From positions 8,014,485 to 8,078,484 of the forward strand of contig NW_025336479.1 of the NCBI RefSeq assembly GCF_004798865.1: a stretch of 64,000 bases of DNA. The letters run 5' to 3'. This DNA is from Varanus komodoensis (taxonomy: Eukaryota; Chordata; Lepidosauria; Squamata; Varanidae). The notes below the pieces were generated by a model. The model saw nothing but the letters and a program-made list of their open reading frames with translations. It had not been told where the DNA came from and ran no database searches. Below, one piece after another: positions 33,121 to 45,050 of the stretch (its first letter is position 1; each line of letters begins with the position of its first letter). The translations under genes and the position numbers were made by a program.

Positions 33121-33850
33121 TTTCTTTTGTGCTCAATTGATTAGTCCGGCTAATTAAACATATAACACATTCTATTATCAGGCACTCACCAACTCTGTTT
33201 TATAGCTCTTGCAGATATGCTTTCTATTACCCAGCTCTGACATAACACAGAGGGCCATTAGGGAAGCCTTCGAAGAAGCTATATTTTATGGATGGCTCTT
33301 TGCTAAATTGACTGCTTAATCAGGGTTTTATTAAAGCTCTTCTCTCCCCTCCTCCTTCCCAGTTACTTCTTTGGACATTCGGCACAGGATGGAACAAAAG
33401 CACCGTCCAGAACACGGCCGTACATGGATTTCCATCCCATGCACACATTCCCTCTATTTAGATTTATCTCTCACCAGAGAACCATAATCATGAAGCCCAA
33501 TTAGCTTGCAGTGCCTCCAGTACAAGGACAGGTTCTTTGCATTCACACAGGCCTAACTTCATTTAGGCTGCACTCACCTAGCATGAAACCAATGAAAGCT
33601 AATTAGTGAATTTGTTCAATTAATTAAAGATAGATGATAAGCAATCGAGTTTGCTCTGGTATGGCACAGCTACTGTCTGAAAGGGCCCCACCTTACCCTG
33701 CTTACTGTTTGGTTTTAATTTCAAGCAAAGCTGGAAATAATTAACATAAAGGTTTTGAAGCACCTAAGGAAATAGGCATGTTTTCCTGCTATATATTTGT
33801 ACCTCTGTTGATTATTCCATTTTTCAGAAATGCTTTGTTTCTTGAAAGAG
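33121..33850. promoter_or_regulatory. possible regulatory block with homeodomain cores
   Basis: Repeat-free DNA with TAATTA cores at 33151-33156, 33621-33626 and 33738-33743, a CTAATTAG at 33599-33606, and caattgattag at 33134-33144. TAATTA is the shared core of many homeodomain proteins. Clustered cores in a repeat-free stretch are typical of developmental enhancers, but A/T richness alone can also produce them. Confidence 0.3.
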
Positions 33851-34589
33851 ATGAGTAAGTTGAGTTAGAAAACAGGGAAGCATCATTCATGATTAGTGTA
33901 AATTTGGTCTGAACATACAACTCTGTGATATCCTGATTTCACTCACGGGATGAGCTTCTCTGTCCCATTAAAGAAAGCAGCTCTGGTGGACCTGGGCCAC
34001 TGATTCTGCGGCACAAGCCAGCCGATTGGCTGCTTTTCTTCCAGAGGAACCTTGAAATGTCCTTCAGTCACACCCACTTGCAGGATGGATAAAGGCCCAC
34101 CCTTCCGGGATGAAAAGGGAACAGTTCATCAACTTGGATTTTGGGAGAGAGGAATAATGTTGCTTTGTGGTTAGTGTCGCCTCCTTATGTGCTTCTTTGC
34201 ACATCTTACAACAGCTTCTTAGTTGATACATTTTCTAATAAATATGAACAGCACAAGCCTATGGTCCTCCAAAGGACATTGCTTCACCAAACATCAGGGA
34301 ACGCGGCATAAAAGGTCCATGATTTCTATCCATCTAGGAGGCACCATGGCCTCTGAATGCATTCATGGTTTATAAATTTAATGTGAGAGGACTAAGGTCA
34401 CCATTCAGAGAGGATGGGATGCCCCACTTCTTCCAGGGCATAGTTGATTATGCTCAAGAGTAGGTGTAATATTATATTTGGTGGACTCCCTTCTTTATGC
34501 CAGCTCCAAGCAAGAGAGTAGCTGGGCCTGTACACACACAGCCTGTTTTAGAAAAGCGAAAACCTCGCCCTTCATTGATTTGGCCAGAA
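33851..34589. other. unique non-coding stretch
   Basis: No gene or named repeat recognised. Confidence 0.45.
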
Positions 34590-34650
34590 AGTACACCACA
34601 TAGTTGCTGTGGGATTCTAGAAGCTGTAGACCAACACCTCTGCAGGAGGA
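34590..34650. mobile_element. possible fold-back MITE remnant
   Basis: The block gtgggattctagaagctgta and gaccaacacctctgcagg resembles the right half of the fold-back family. Short and diverged. Confidence 0.3.
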
Positions 34651-34942
34651 CAGACTGGAGAAGAATGTTCTTCATTCTCCTGGACCCATAGACCAGGCAT
34701 GCAAACAAACAGCATATATTCCCATTAAAATGTGTCATACAGTCACTCTTAAATATAAATAGCACCTGTAATAATTACTCTATCTTTTTATTGATTTATT
34801 CTTGTAGTTTAAATTTGAATCTGTCCAACAGTGGGCCTGTTAACTGTTATTAAGAATCTCATCTGCCACATAAATCTCTCCTCTGCTACACTATTTCTAT
34901 GGAAATCTGAAATGGACCATGCAAAGACGACTAAAATGTGGT

Positions 34943-35545
34943 CAAGAACGTAAGAAAAGCCCTGCTGGATCAGGCTAAAGGTCCTTGTAGTCCAGCACCC
35001 CATACACACGGTGGCAAACCAGCTGCCCACAGGATCCCTCAGGCAGGATGGTGCAAGACCTCCTCCTGCCCAGCTCCTCAGCCACCGGGCCATGCAGGCA
35101 AGCCACCTCTGGCAAAGGAGGTAGCCCATAGGTGGCAAGGCCAGTAGTCACTGGGAGCCTCCACTCTCATGAATCTGCCTAAACCTCGTTTAAAGTAATC
35201 CAGATTGGTGGCCATGACCACTTCACTGGCAGCGAATTCCATAATTTCACTATGCATTGTGTGAAGAAGTATTTTTATCTGTCCTGAGTCTTCCACCAAT
35301 CAACTTCAAAGGATGTTCCCAGATTCAAGGATTACGGAGGAGGGAGAAAAATGTTGCCCTCTCCACACCATGTATTATTTCAAACACCTCTATTATGTCT
35401 CCCTGTAATTGCCTTTTCTCCAAGCTGAGCATTCCAAGTTGTTGCAGGTGCTGTTCATAGGGAGCTGCTCCAGACCCCAGATCATTTCTTTTGCCCTTTT
35501 CTCTGTACTTTTTCCAACTCAATAATGCCCTTTCCCAGGTCCAAA
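34943..35545 (-). mobile_element. CR1 LINE, 3' end, about 600 bp
   Basis: On the plus strand it opens with the antisense CR1 end (aagaaaagccctgctggatc, then aggctaaaggtccttgtag) and continues through gcctccactctcatgaatct, aattccataatttcactatg and ctattatgtctccctgtaat to cactcaataatgccc. The minus strand is open at 35325-35564 and includes LSLEKRQLQGDIIEVFEII followed by HGVE, the C-terminal CR1 ORF2 signature. 5' truncated and dead. Confidence 0.88.
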
Positions 35546-35859
35546 AGCAAGGCTTAATTCTCACTCCTGGGTCTCACTTACATTTTCAAGTGTCTAGGTG
35601 AAAGCATCACAGGAAGGACTGCTCTTCCAAATACAAAATCAGTGTGCCGTGGGAGTGGGTGGCCGAAGCACCATGCTCTTGGCTACCTGTTGTACCATGT
35701 TACCTGGAAGGATAGAAGTAGTTCATCTTCTACTATTTCTAGTCAGACTTAGGGACATTGATTTTGCCACAACTTGTCCAGGGTTTGAAAGACTGAAGCC
35801 CACATTATCCCTGTCCGCCCCCAGAATTAATTTCCTGAATGCTGAAAACTAGGTATCAG
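35546..35859. other. unique non-coding stretch
   Basis: Nothing named; it lies between the CR1 and the LTR-like fossil, and may include the worn edge of the latter. Confidence 0.35.
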
Positions 35860-36497
35860 CACCCACAGCAGAGACATGACCAGAGACAAGATGAGAGCAA
35901 AAGAGGCACCAGAACCAGGGCAACAGAACTTCAGGAAAGGCGGAGCCCAAAGGGAGGGTTTAAGGGCAAGTCCGAATCATAGTCATGGTACAGGCTGAGG
36001 TCAGGAACCAGAGGAACGCATGATGAGGGCAGGGCAAGGATGTGGTCTGGAGCAAGCCAAGGGTCAAGAACCAGGAGGACAGACAGGGGTGCAGGTACCT
36101 TGGGCAGGATAACAGGGTGGGAGACACAGCATGGGAGGATTCACAAGACAGCAGGAACTGGATGCAGCAAGGAGCCGGGGAGATGCAGGAGCTGAACCAC
36201 AGCTCTCAGGAGGCCCTGCATCTCAGAGGCAACCTGGCAAGGCAGGATGCAAAGGTGAGGCAAGAGGCAGTCACAACAGCAAACCGGGAACCTGTGTGGC
36301 TGCGGCACATGGCAATGCAGATACATCACTCAGGCCAGTTTCGGGGGGAAAGTGCTTGCTCCTCTATAGCTCTTCCTCAGGACTCGCAGCTGGTGCTCAT
36401 TAGTAGACTGAGAGCTCCAGCAGGCCTTGGGACTGATCCTGCAAATACAGTGGTGGTTGCTCTGGTGCTGGCCACCGGCACAGCCCAGATCCTGACA
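35860..36497 (-). mobile_element. fossil LTR (Gypsy-like), probably solitary and broken
   Basis: Read on the minus strand it starts with tgtcaggatctgggctgtgc, a start seen in vertebrate Gypsy-type LTRs. It continues with the usual C/T-rich run of gacct and ttcctgac themes, including gactatgattcgg. No internal coding region was seen beside it, so it looks like a solitary, decayed LTR. The inner boundary near 35860 is approximate and no flanking duplication was identified. The 171-codon plus-strand frame across it is a by-product of its composition. Confidence 0.45.
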
Positions 36498-37116
36498 CTT
36501 GGGACCTCAGGAAAGAATGATTCACAATGGTTGTTTGCACAACAGCCCACCCTGTGAGCAACTTATGGAACAACTCAGTGTATTGGACAGACAACTGGGC
36601 CCAACCTTTCTTCCAATTGTCCCCCCACCCCATGGGTTTCCCAGGGGTTTTGAGGGCAGTTTTGGACCTGGCTGCATTCAGTGTCCTCCACTTTTTCTAC
36701 TCTTTCCTAGAAGTAGCTGCTTGGGGGAGAAAGTGGAAAAATGCAAGCCACCATGTTTATGGGGGCATTGGGTTTCGACAGCTGTCAGAATTCAGATCTC
36801 CTTTTACAATAGGGATAGGCATGATCTGGAGGCTGGGGGTGGGTGGCAGGGACTTATGAACATTACCCTTGTCAGACTCCATGGTGAAACTAAGACTGAG
36901 TTAACAGCTGTCAAAATGCCGTGCTTTGTCACAGTCAGATTGGGGCAAGGAAGTAGGATGGGACCTGCTGTTCTTTGGGATCTACAGGGCAGGACCAAGG
37001 TGGCCTCACCAAGCATGGCAAGGGGCTTTTGCCAGTCTTGCAGTGCAGCTGACTCACCATGAGTTAGTGAAAGGAACTTGCCACTGGACACATGAAGGGA
37101 TCCACCACCCCGAGTT
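36498..37116. other. unique non-coding stretch
   Basis: The open frames here (up to 187 codons, plus, 36499-37062, opposed by 132 codons on minus) show no recognised family. Not called. Confidence 0.4.
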
Positions 37117-37260
37117 GGCTGGCATGACAATCCACTGTGGGTGGAACAACCCTTCGAACAAACAAGCCAACCAGCGAGCAAGAGCCTGGGTTCCACTGAC
37201 ATGACAACCCACCATGGCTAGTTACCCTGAATTGATTGCCATGTCACGTGAATGCAGGCA
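37117..37260. mobile_element. palindromic non-autonomous DNA element (copy 2)
   Basis: The inner unit 37185-37260 starts gcctgggttccactgacatg and ends gccatgtcacgtgaatgcag plus gc. The two ends are reverse complements over about 25 bp with a few mismatches. The part from 37117 (ggctggcatgacaatccact) matches the first part of the copy at 6978-7150. Confidence 0.58.
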
Positions 37261-37898
37261 ATATTTTCTCCATCAACAATGCAAATTAAAGGACCTGTTT
37301 CACTTCGTTGACTTGCATTGGATGGAGGAAGAAAAGCATGGGGCAAGGGGGCTAGATCAAGGGTGGGAGAAGAAGGCTGTTGAGAATCCCCGGGAAGAGC
37401 GGTCCCTGATGTCACTTCCGCACTAATTTCCCCTGTCCCAGCCCAGTGAATCTTGCATGGGGCAGCCTTTGTTCTGATTCACACAGAAACTAATAGTTCC
37501 TCTGAAATGGGGTGGCGGGGGGGGAGGGGGGAGTTCCACAGAGAAGCACTTTAGCTCATAGCTGTTCTTTGAGGAGTTCCATTGTCTGTGCATGTTTTGA
37601 AGAATTCTGAACAATCTTGAGAAACTCAGAAATCTTCAGTCAGTGCAACTCACACTGTTGTTGATACACCATTGCGTTATGAAGGACTCTCTTCTGCACA
37701 AGAATGGAAATGAAGTAAGAGCTAGGCTAGTTAAAAGATAAGAACTACTAGATCCAGAAGAAATGGTTGAAGTTGCACATATTACACTTAAGAAATGGAT
37801 CAATACAGCTATGAAAAATGATACCCAAGAATGAAACATGACGTCGCTGTAGCTACCTTTAATTTGTTTGGCAATCCCACAAGGTAGGCCAAGTTTTA
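37261..37898. other. unique non-coding stretch
   Basis: It contains a G-rich patch at about 37508-37532. No gene or named repeat recognised. Confidence 0.45.
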
Positions 37899-38035
37899 CA
37901 GCAGGAGTGCCGGATCTTGGACCCACAGGCCTAATCCAGCTCAGAGAGGATTAGCATCTAGCCAACAAAGGCTGGTACCGCCACTGAGGCCCTCAGCCCA
38001 TCACTGCTGCCAGCCCTGCCTCCTCCAGAAGCAGC
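37899..38035 (+). repeat. dispersed repeat pair (copy 2)
   Basis: It shares ggatcttggacccacaggcc and taatccagctcagag with 28676-28780, and has a hAT-like cagcaggagtgcc start. Family not named. Confidence 0.35.
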
Positions 38036-38699
38036 ATTCTTTCAAGAGGGATCCCCACTTACCTCTAATTGCACGTCCTGACATCAGGATCTCATGGCCA
38101 CTACTGCTACCTGCGTCATATGGCCCACCGGTAGCTGGGTATGGGTGTCATTCCCTCTCTGCACCCACTCATTTGGTTTTTGTGCTCCTGATTGGCTGTA
38201 AAAGGCAACAGATCCAAACATCAAAACAAGCGCCTCTGATGAACTTTGTGGAAGGAAATAAATATATGGGGTGGGGGGAATGGTTGCTGTGTCGGCCAAA
38301 TGAAAAATTCCAAAATCCATAGCACTATAACACGGGCACCAGCCACATTTCAGCTTTCCAGAGGCCTCCTGCTTTGTTTACCCTCTGGCTGGATGAAGAG
38401 TTGCTGGAAACTCAAAAACTTACACAGAATTTGGGGGCCTCTCAGTTGCATTAAAACAGTTAAGGAGAGAATTGCTTAAGACAAACCTGGCTTCATGTAA
38501 TAAAAATAATTTCTTCCTAACTTCAAACTACAACTCTAAACAACTTGAGAACAGGTTACTTTAGGGGTCACTTCGCCCCTTACATCTCTGCCCAGTTGTT
38601 GCAATCAACAGAAGGAGTGCTTCTGAAATTGCCACATGGTCCTGAGAGGCAATCACAGTGAAGCGTTTACTGTCAGCATCCTTCTTCTTCTACCAGCTG
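38036..38699. other. unique non-coding stretch
   Basis: Nothing recognised. Confidence 0.4.
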
Positions 38700-38800
38700 T
38701 CATTAGACGGCTGCGCTCCTGATGTTCAGGCAACTCCTCAAGGCGTATCTCTTCACAGAGGCTTTCCCTGAGGTGTGACCCAGCCAGGTGTGTCTGTGGC
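38700..38800 (+). mobile_element. L2-like LINE fragment
   Basis: The block caactcctcaaggcgtatct followed by cttcacagaggctttccctg encodes a LKAYLFTEAFPE-like stretch found at the ORF2 end of L2-type LINEs. Short. Confidence 0.5.
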
Positions 38801-38837
38801 GCACAGTTGACTGAGCAGTTGACTGAATGTGGCTTCA

Positions 38838-39565
38838 TGAGAAGCTTAGTGATGACCTAAAAACAAAAGAAAAAGGGCATTTTTATGAAGTGGAAGGAAG
38901 GCCAGGCTGCAAAGGAAGAGTGCAGGCAAGCAGCGTGGAATTGCAGGCACGGCATCAGGAAGGCTAAAGCTGAGAATGCGCTGAGGCTATGCTCAAAGCA
39001 GCACAAAACCATCTCCAGGTAAGGGCATAATAAAGACAGCAGAAAATCATGGTCCAGCTATTCAAGGAGGGTGGCAAAATGAGAACAGATGACAAAGAAA
39101 AGGCAGAAGTGCTCAATTCCTACTTTGGCTCAGTCTTCTCCCAAAAACAAGCCTATGGCCTCCCTAGCAAAGGTGAAGTACAAGCTGAAGGTGCAGGAAT
39201 TGTAGCTTGAGTTTGAAAGCTAAATGGTCAAGGAAGACCTCATTAGTCTGAACAAGATCAAATCTCCAGGCCCAATGAGCAACATCCCAGAGCCATAAAG
39301 AAACTGCCAGAAGAACTCCCAGAACCATGTCTATTGCCTTTGAGAAACCGTGGAGGATGAGTACAGAGCCAGATGACTGGAGGGGGGCTGATGTCCCTAT
39401 CTCCAAAAGGGAAAAGGGGGGCCCCTGAGAACTAGTCAGTCTGACACCCATCCCTGGAAAAATTCTGGAGCAGATCATAAAGCAGACCATCTGCAAACAC
39501 TTGGAAAACAATGCAGGGATTCCCAGGGATTTGTCAAGAACAGGTCCCATCAGACCAATCCGGTC
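38838..39565 (+). mobile_element. CR1 LINE, ORF2 segment (left part of split copy)
   Basis: It runs from cttagtgatgacctaaaaac through ttcaaggagggtggcaaaat, gtgctcaattcctactttgg, ctcagtcttctcccaaaaac and agatcaaatctccaggccc. After gatgactggagggg it reaches acacttggaaaacaatgcag and accaatccggtct. The translation themes SVFSQKQAYGLP, IKSPGP and LENNAGIPRDLSRTGPIRP belong to the CR1 segment entering the reverse-transcriptase domain. It contains several stops and frame changes. The element resumes after the insertion, at about 39991. Confidence 0.85.
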
Positions 39566-39990
39566 TCTAAACAGCGTAGGGCCTGGTTACCTGAAGGAGC
39601 ATCTCCTTCCATATGTGCCTGCTCACCCCTTAAGATCTGGGGCAGACACCCTTCTCCTGGTGCCCTCCCTGAAGGGTGACTGCCCGGAGAGGGGCCTTCT
39701 CTGAAGTGGCACCCCAATTGTGGAATTTGTTCCCTAGAGAGGTTCGCCTTGCACCGTCACTTTATTTTTTCAGCACCAGGCCAAAACCTTTTTATTTTCC
39801 CAATGTTTTAAGACCTGACTGTTTTAATTGGGGTTTTATTATCAGCTAAATGTTAGGATGCTGTGTTTTAATCTTTTATCTTTTTCCCTTTTTTTTTTTT
39901 TTTACATTTTGTATTGTTAAACTGTCCTGAGACTTTGGTAATGGGATGGTCTACAAAAGTTTTAAATAAATAAATACATAAATAATACAT
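39566..39990 (+). mobile_element. L2-like LINE inserted into CR1
   Basis: It begins near ctaaacagcgtagggcctgg and encodes LRSGADTLLLVPSLKGDC. It then passes through gaagtggcaccccaattgtg and cagcaccaggccaaaacc into a T-rich 3' UTR and a taaataaataaatacataaa tail. It splits a CR1 copy in the same orientation, so it arrived later. 5' truncated. Includes a poly-T run at 39890-39903. Confidence 0.82.
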
Positions 39991-40565
39991 TTTTGATTGT
40001 ATAACCTCCCTGGTACACTGTAGGAATGCTGTGGACATAACATAGCTCAATTTCAGCAAAGCTTTTGACAAAGTGCCTTGTCATATCCTGATCTCTAGCT
40101 AAAACTTGACTAGATGGAACAGCGATCTGGTGGATTCACAGTTGGCAGTCTTGAGAACTGTGTCCACTTCTGGGCACCACAGTTTAAGAAAGAGGCAGAC
40201 AAGCTGGAAAAGGTTCAGAGGAGGGAAACTAAGCTGACCAGGGTGCTGGAAATTAAGTCCTGTGAGGAGAGATGGAAAAAAGTGGTCATGCTTAGTCTTA
40301 AGAAAAAAAGGGGCACTAAGTACTTGAAAGATTGTCAGATAGAGGAGGACTTGGAGCTCTTCATCCCAGAGTGCAGGACGCAAAATAATGGGCTCAAGTT
40401 ACAGAAGGACTTCCTGATTGTTGGAGCAATATGACAATGGGACCCATCACTGGGGAGGCTCTCTTGCATCGGAAGCATTCAGGATGCAGCCGGATAGCCA
40501 TCTGTTCGGGATACTTTACTTGCTGCACTGAGCAGGGGGTTAGATCCAATGCTCTTCTTGGTATA
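39991..40565 (+). mobile_element. CR1 LINE, right part of split copy
   Basis: The CR1 text resumes with ttttgattgtataacctccc and tagactg-like cactgtaggaatgctgtgg. The codons at 40052-40078 read FSKAFDKVP, the CR1 reverse-transcriptase motif. An internal deletion then jumps to tccacttctgggcaccacag and the terminal region (caagctggaaaaggttcag to gagcagggggttagatcc). Together with the left part it is the longest CR1 copy here. Confidence 0.85.
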
Positions 40566-41019
40566 TTTCTTTGTGCTGTTCTGTTGATTCAACTCTTATT
40601 TTCACTGGGCCATTGGTTTGAGAAAGACTGCGGAAAATGCACTTGCATATTTAAATTGAAGATCTACTGAATTGAAGTTTGAAATCTTCAACCCCTTCTC
40701 TGAGATGGGGTCCTGCCAGTTCAAATTCCTACCCTGTTTGCGCACAGTAGTCACTCCGTCTGTGATGATCTAGGATGGAGCGTGTCATCAGCAAAAAGGA
40801 CAAACGCAGATCAAACAGCGCCCTGGCAGGGGTGCTTCTGGAAAAGTTAATTGCATAGTGCACACAGAGTTGATTGAAGTCTAGACTCAGGCCTTTCAAA
40901 CTAATTCTAAAAATGCAAACTTCATAGTTCAGTGCAAAGTTATGGCTCAAGAAAGAAAGTTCTCACCCAATAGCCTCAACAGAGCATGCACATGCAGTCC
41001 CTCTGGCAGTAAGGCACTC
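40566..41019. other. unique non-coding stretch
   Basis: Nothing recognised. Confidence 0.4.
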
Positions 41020-41520
41020 AAATGCCTCTGATTTTTAAGTGTGCAGATATTACTGAGAAGCAAGAAATGTGCTCAAATGGATTTGAATCTAGATAGTTTC
41101 ATGCTGATTAATCTGAATGAAAATTATCTAATATTAATTGAGCTCTTTCCTCATATTTTTCTCGACTTTGTTCCCAGATAGAAGCCCTAAATTGAGGATC
41201 AGAACATACTGTAAATCTTTCCAAGGAATTAGGCTCTCCCTGATGTACCCAAGAAGCATATTTTATGGGCAAGGTGGAAGTTATGAAGTAACAGTTGTAA
41301 AAATGGCTGGAAATTGCTAATCTTTCATTGTCGTTTGGTAATTTGTTTTTGGCCTTTGGGATATTAAAGCGGAAACATTTGTGGCTGGGTTTTTATAAAA
41401 AAAGGCTTTAACCCTTTGATTGACAACTTCCGTAATAACTCCCCGCCCCCGCTTTTTTAATAAGGCATCACATTAAGTTAATCTTTAAATGAAGTCAATT
41501 ACAGCTTCTATCTTGGAGAT
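41020..41520. promoter_or_regulatory. possible regulatory block
   Basis: Repeat-free DNA with the palindrome GATTAATC (41106-41113), which contains back-to-back TAATC cores of the Otx/Pitx type. It also has a TCF/LEF-like CCTTTGAT (41413-41420) and several TTTAAT/TTAATA patches. Inference only. Confidence 0.25.
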
Positions 41521-42045
41521 CAAATACTGTTTTAACTCCTGCAGGGTGCAAGGGCAAGGGAAGGGCCCCCTTTTTCATAAACATAGGCATTGGCTCTGAC
41601 TGGAAATGGATGACACAAAACACTACAGGATTATGTCCCTTGCAATATCCTAAGATTATCAGATTAAAACCCATAGGAAGGATACCTTTGATAAAATACC
41701 CCAAACATGATTTTGTCTACAGCAAAAGCCTTCAGATCTTGTAACGATGAATAATTATGTTTGTGCTTTGAACATTTCCTTTTAAGTTGGGGTCGGCTCC
41801 ATAATTTGCCACCACCATACATTTTTTTGAAATATTTCATTCATGGATGTTATAACAAGTTAACACCTAAGGGTTTGTAAGATCCTTATGTGCACAGTCA
41901 TGATTTGAATGGGGAATATCCCTGGCATCCTTAGTCCCTGCCCATAAAATTTACATGGCCAACCATGACAAGCCTTTGCAGCAGTAGCATGAATTACTAG
42001 GGTGATGCTTAAGGGTGTGGGCTTCTGCATACACACTGGAGTGCA
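41521..42045. other. unique non-coding stretch
   Basis: Nothing recognised. Confidence 0.4.
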
Positions 42046-42092
42046 GTCCCTTTGATTCAGTGGGACTTACTTCTGAGTATTGGGTTATAATG
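42046..42092. repeat. short dispersed repeat with palindromic core
   Basis: The sequence gtccctttgattcagtggga plus cttacttctgag belongs to the same dispersed family as 44651-44710 and 49050-49215. Confidence 0.5.
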
Positions 42093-44650
42093 TTCAAATT
42101 GGTCCTAGAAGGTGACTGTGTTCACACAACACAACAACTGACCCTGCGTGGCTCCCATGGTGCATGTTGTTTTACCACGATTTACCCAACATCCAAGTGG
42201 TTTCTGTCATCATGGTTTCCATGCCCCCTGCTCAGTCTTCACATTATCGGCATGCATCTCATCGGCCACGGTGCCTAAAATTCAATCCCAAGGTGCATTG
42301 CTCCCTTCCTATGTTGCCTGCTTCTTCCTCATTGGTCTACACATAAAGGCTGGATAGCTGGAACAGTTCCTGCCATTGCCGATCTTTCCAGAGGACTGTG
42401 TAAAAGTTGTATACCAGGACTGTGGAAACCATGATGGTATGGGAAAGCCATAGAACAAACTTTTGTTTCTTATCAAGGTTTCTAAAGACCAAACTTACCA
42501 TGGTGAAATGCCGTGACAGATCAACAATGGTAAAAAAAACCCACCATGGCTTGTCATGTAGTCTCCATCCAGCTAGAGTGCATTGGTGGTCAGTATGCAA
42601 ACAGCCAGGAAATTGTAATTTCCATTACTTTTTTTCCCCTGCCAGCACCAGCCACATTTGCAATCCCAGAATATATATTGGCACAGCAGAGCTATTTCAT
42701 GACCAGAATAGACTCTCCTATGTCCAGCAGCCACATCTTGTATGTATTGTTATACCCGAGTAGATGCGGACCCCTCAACACCAACTGAGACCCTGCCATA
42801 GGAGCTCTGGAGATCTGCAGTGAGGCTTCTGCACTTTTTCTAGAGTAAAAATAAACAAAACACATAGCTGCTAGACACAGATTTAAAGCAAGGACTGTTT
42901 CATTTCTCAGAGGCAAGCTACACATTACATTAAAACGCAAGCAACAAGGCCTCGGTGTCTTTACTTGTATAGTTTAATCAAAGGAACTGCAGCCTTGGAA
43001 TAGCATGAGGGCCGCATAGTCCGTCCTTTCCTCAGCAGCCTTGCCTCCTCCCCAGATGGTTTCCTCCTGCCTGCCCCTGCCGTTCCACCCGCATCTGTAC
43101 AGTACAGATCGAACTTGCAGTTAGGCAACCGGGATGCTCCTGCTGAATCCATGTGCCCTGCCTGCACGTCTGTGCCTGTAGGAGCATTTTAAGGGGAAGG
43201 TGATATTGGCTGCCACTCTGCGCCGCAGGCGGGAAACCCCACCTTTCTTAAGGCACCCTGGTGAGGAAGCACGCCCCACCTCTTTTGATCCAGACAAAAG
43301 GATGGGGCAGGCCAGCTGTATCATCTTACAATCAGACTCCTGAGAAATTTCCAGCATGGCCCATCTCTGGGGACACTCTGTTTTTCTTTCCAGTAATGGT
43401 ATATCATTAGGAGAAGCCGCAGCAGCACCTAGGATTAAGGGAGGCTGTATTCCTCGCTCCCTCCCCTGCTGTTCCAGGCAGATTTGCAGCAGGTGCCTGA
43501 TTCTGCATTCCACCAGGCCCTTCTTTGGACGCCAGCCAGTCTGAAGGCAACAGGGAGCAGCTGTCCATCCAGTCTGCGGGGTGGGGGAGGGCTGAGGCCC
43601 CCGGATCACCAGGAAGGACAAGCTTCACCATGGCTTTAGCTCTAAGCCAAGCTAATTCTCTTTCAGTAAAATGATCATGTTTGTATATGCAGAGATGCTG
43701 GCTCGGTCCAGGTTGGCACTCTGTGTGTGTGTTTTCTTGCAGTAATTGAACATGGCATCGCTGAAAGGCACGCCCCTTTCTTCAGCCTGGTGAAGGCCTG
43801 TCTCGAGCAGCCACAGTTGGAGCCTGACCCCTGTCTTTGAGCCGAACCTGCAAGGTAGTTCGGCACCTGGTGTCTATCAACACAGGCTTCAAAGTCCCAT
43901 CCCCGAACGTCCAACGTCAACGTAACAAAGTGTTTTGGAGATTTGACCTTTGGAGGCTTTCTTTGCCCTTTTCTATGGGATTTTGTTTCCCTTTTAGCAT
44001 TGATAGCTAGGTGGAAACAATTGGGAATTTTGCCGCCCATTAAAAAGGACAAAGGAAAACAAATGACACTTCCAGCACTTGAAACCTACCTTGAAATTGC
44101 TACATTCCAATGGGAAATGATATTCATGGGTGTATTTCTCAAAGACAATGACACACGGATCTGATTGTTGTGGTTTTAAGAAGTAGTGTTAGATAAGAAC
44201 TGGAGTCAAATGCTCTGAGATACCATTAATAAAAAAAACAGTCTGGGAATGCATGCACCGTTTTATTGCCCCAAAGTCTTGAAATCCAGTGCTGGTAGGG
44301 ACAGATTCAGGTTTGGAGTATTCTTCCCCATTCTTGCCCCATCCTACCTTCAGAGTTGCCTAAGTATGCAAGAATAATAGTATGCATAAATTTGGTACGG
44401 TTTCTCATTTTGTTCAGAGGATTGTCTGAAATAAAATACATTATAATGTAAAAAACCCAAAATTTTGCTTGTTTCAGAACTGTAATTTTCTGCCTTTTCT
44501 CCTGAAATTTTGATCTGGCAAAGCCTACCTTGTTTTGTCTCAGTGGATTGTCCATTAAACAGTGTGTCAAAGCTGGGATTTCCTCCTATAACTATCATCT
44601 TTAAAAGAATTGCACACAGACCAGAATTTCAGGAACAGTTTCAAATGGTT
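42093..44650. other. unique stretch, locally GC-rich
   Basis: Scattered catggtgg/accatgg themes at 42110-42580 (for example cccaccatggcttgtcatg) recall the palindromic element at 37.2 kb but are too worn to delimit. The minus-strand frame of 166 codons at 43121-43621 has no recognised domain. No gene was supported. Confidence 0.4.
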
Positions 44651-44710
44651 CAATCCTGTCCACGTTTACTTAGAAGTAACTCCCACCAAGTTCAATGGGG
44701 CTTATTATAA
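44651..44710. repeat. short dispersed repeat with palindromic core
   Basis: The sequence caatcctgtccacgtttact, then tagaagtaactcccacc and aagttcaatggggcttat. Same family as 42046-42092. Confidence 0.5.
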
Positions 44711-45050
44711 GGGCTCCCGTTTTTTTTAAGTGAGGAAAGTGCATACACAATGTTAGGTCTGCATAAGATTGTGACCCCCCAAGGAAAATGCAGTTGCCCA
44801 CCACTGCCCTGGGGACTGCCAGGCACTTTACAATGCCCTCTACCATTATAGTCCTAGGCAAGTGTAAAATAACAGGCCTCTCAGGACCACAGTGAGCCAC
44901 CATCCATGAGCTATGCTCACTCTGGTGGCTACCAAATTGTGGAGGTCCTAATTACACTATGTACCTGCAGATTATGCAGCAAATGAAGGACTGTCCACTG
45001 ACTGAAAACCCCATCGGTTGGTCCTTATAGGTGACTGAGCGTACGCCCAT

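Noticed and set aside
36042-36557. 171-codon plus-strand frame
   Set aside because: Lies mostly within an LTR-like fossil read backwards; the frame follows from its composition.
36499-37062. 187-codon plus-strand frame with an opposing 132-codon frame
   Set aside because: No domain; both strands are open, which argues against real coding constraint.
43121-43621. 166-codon minus-strand frame in a GC-richer patch
   Set aside because: No similarity to any family I know and several overlapping frames; no exon boundaries that fit.
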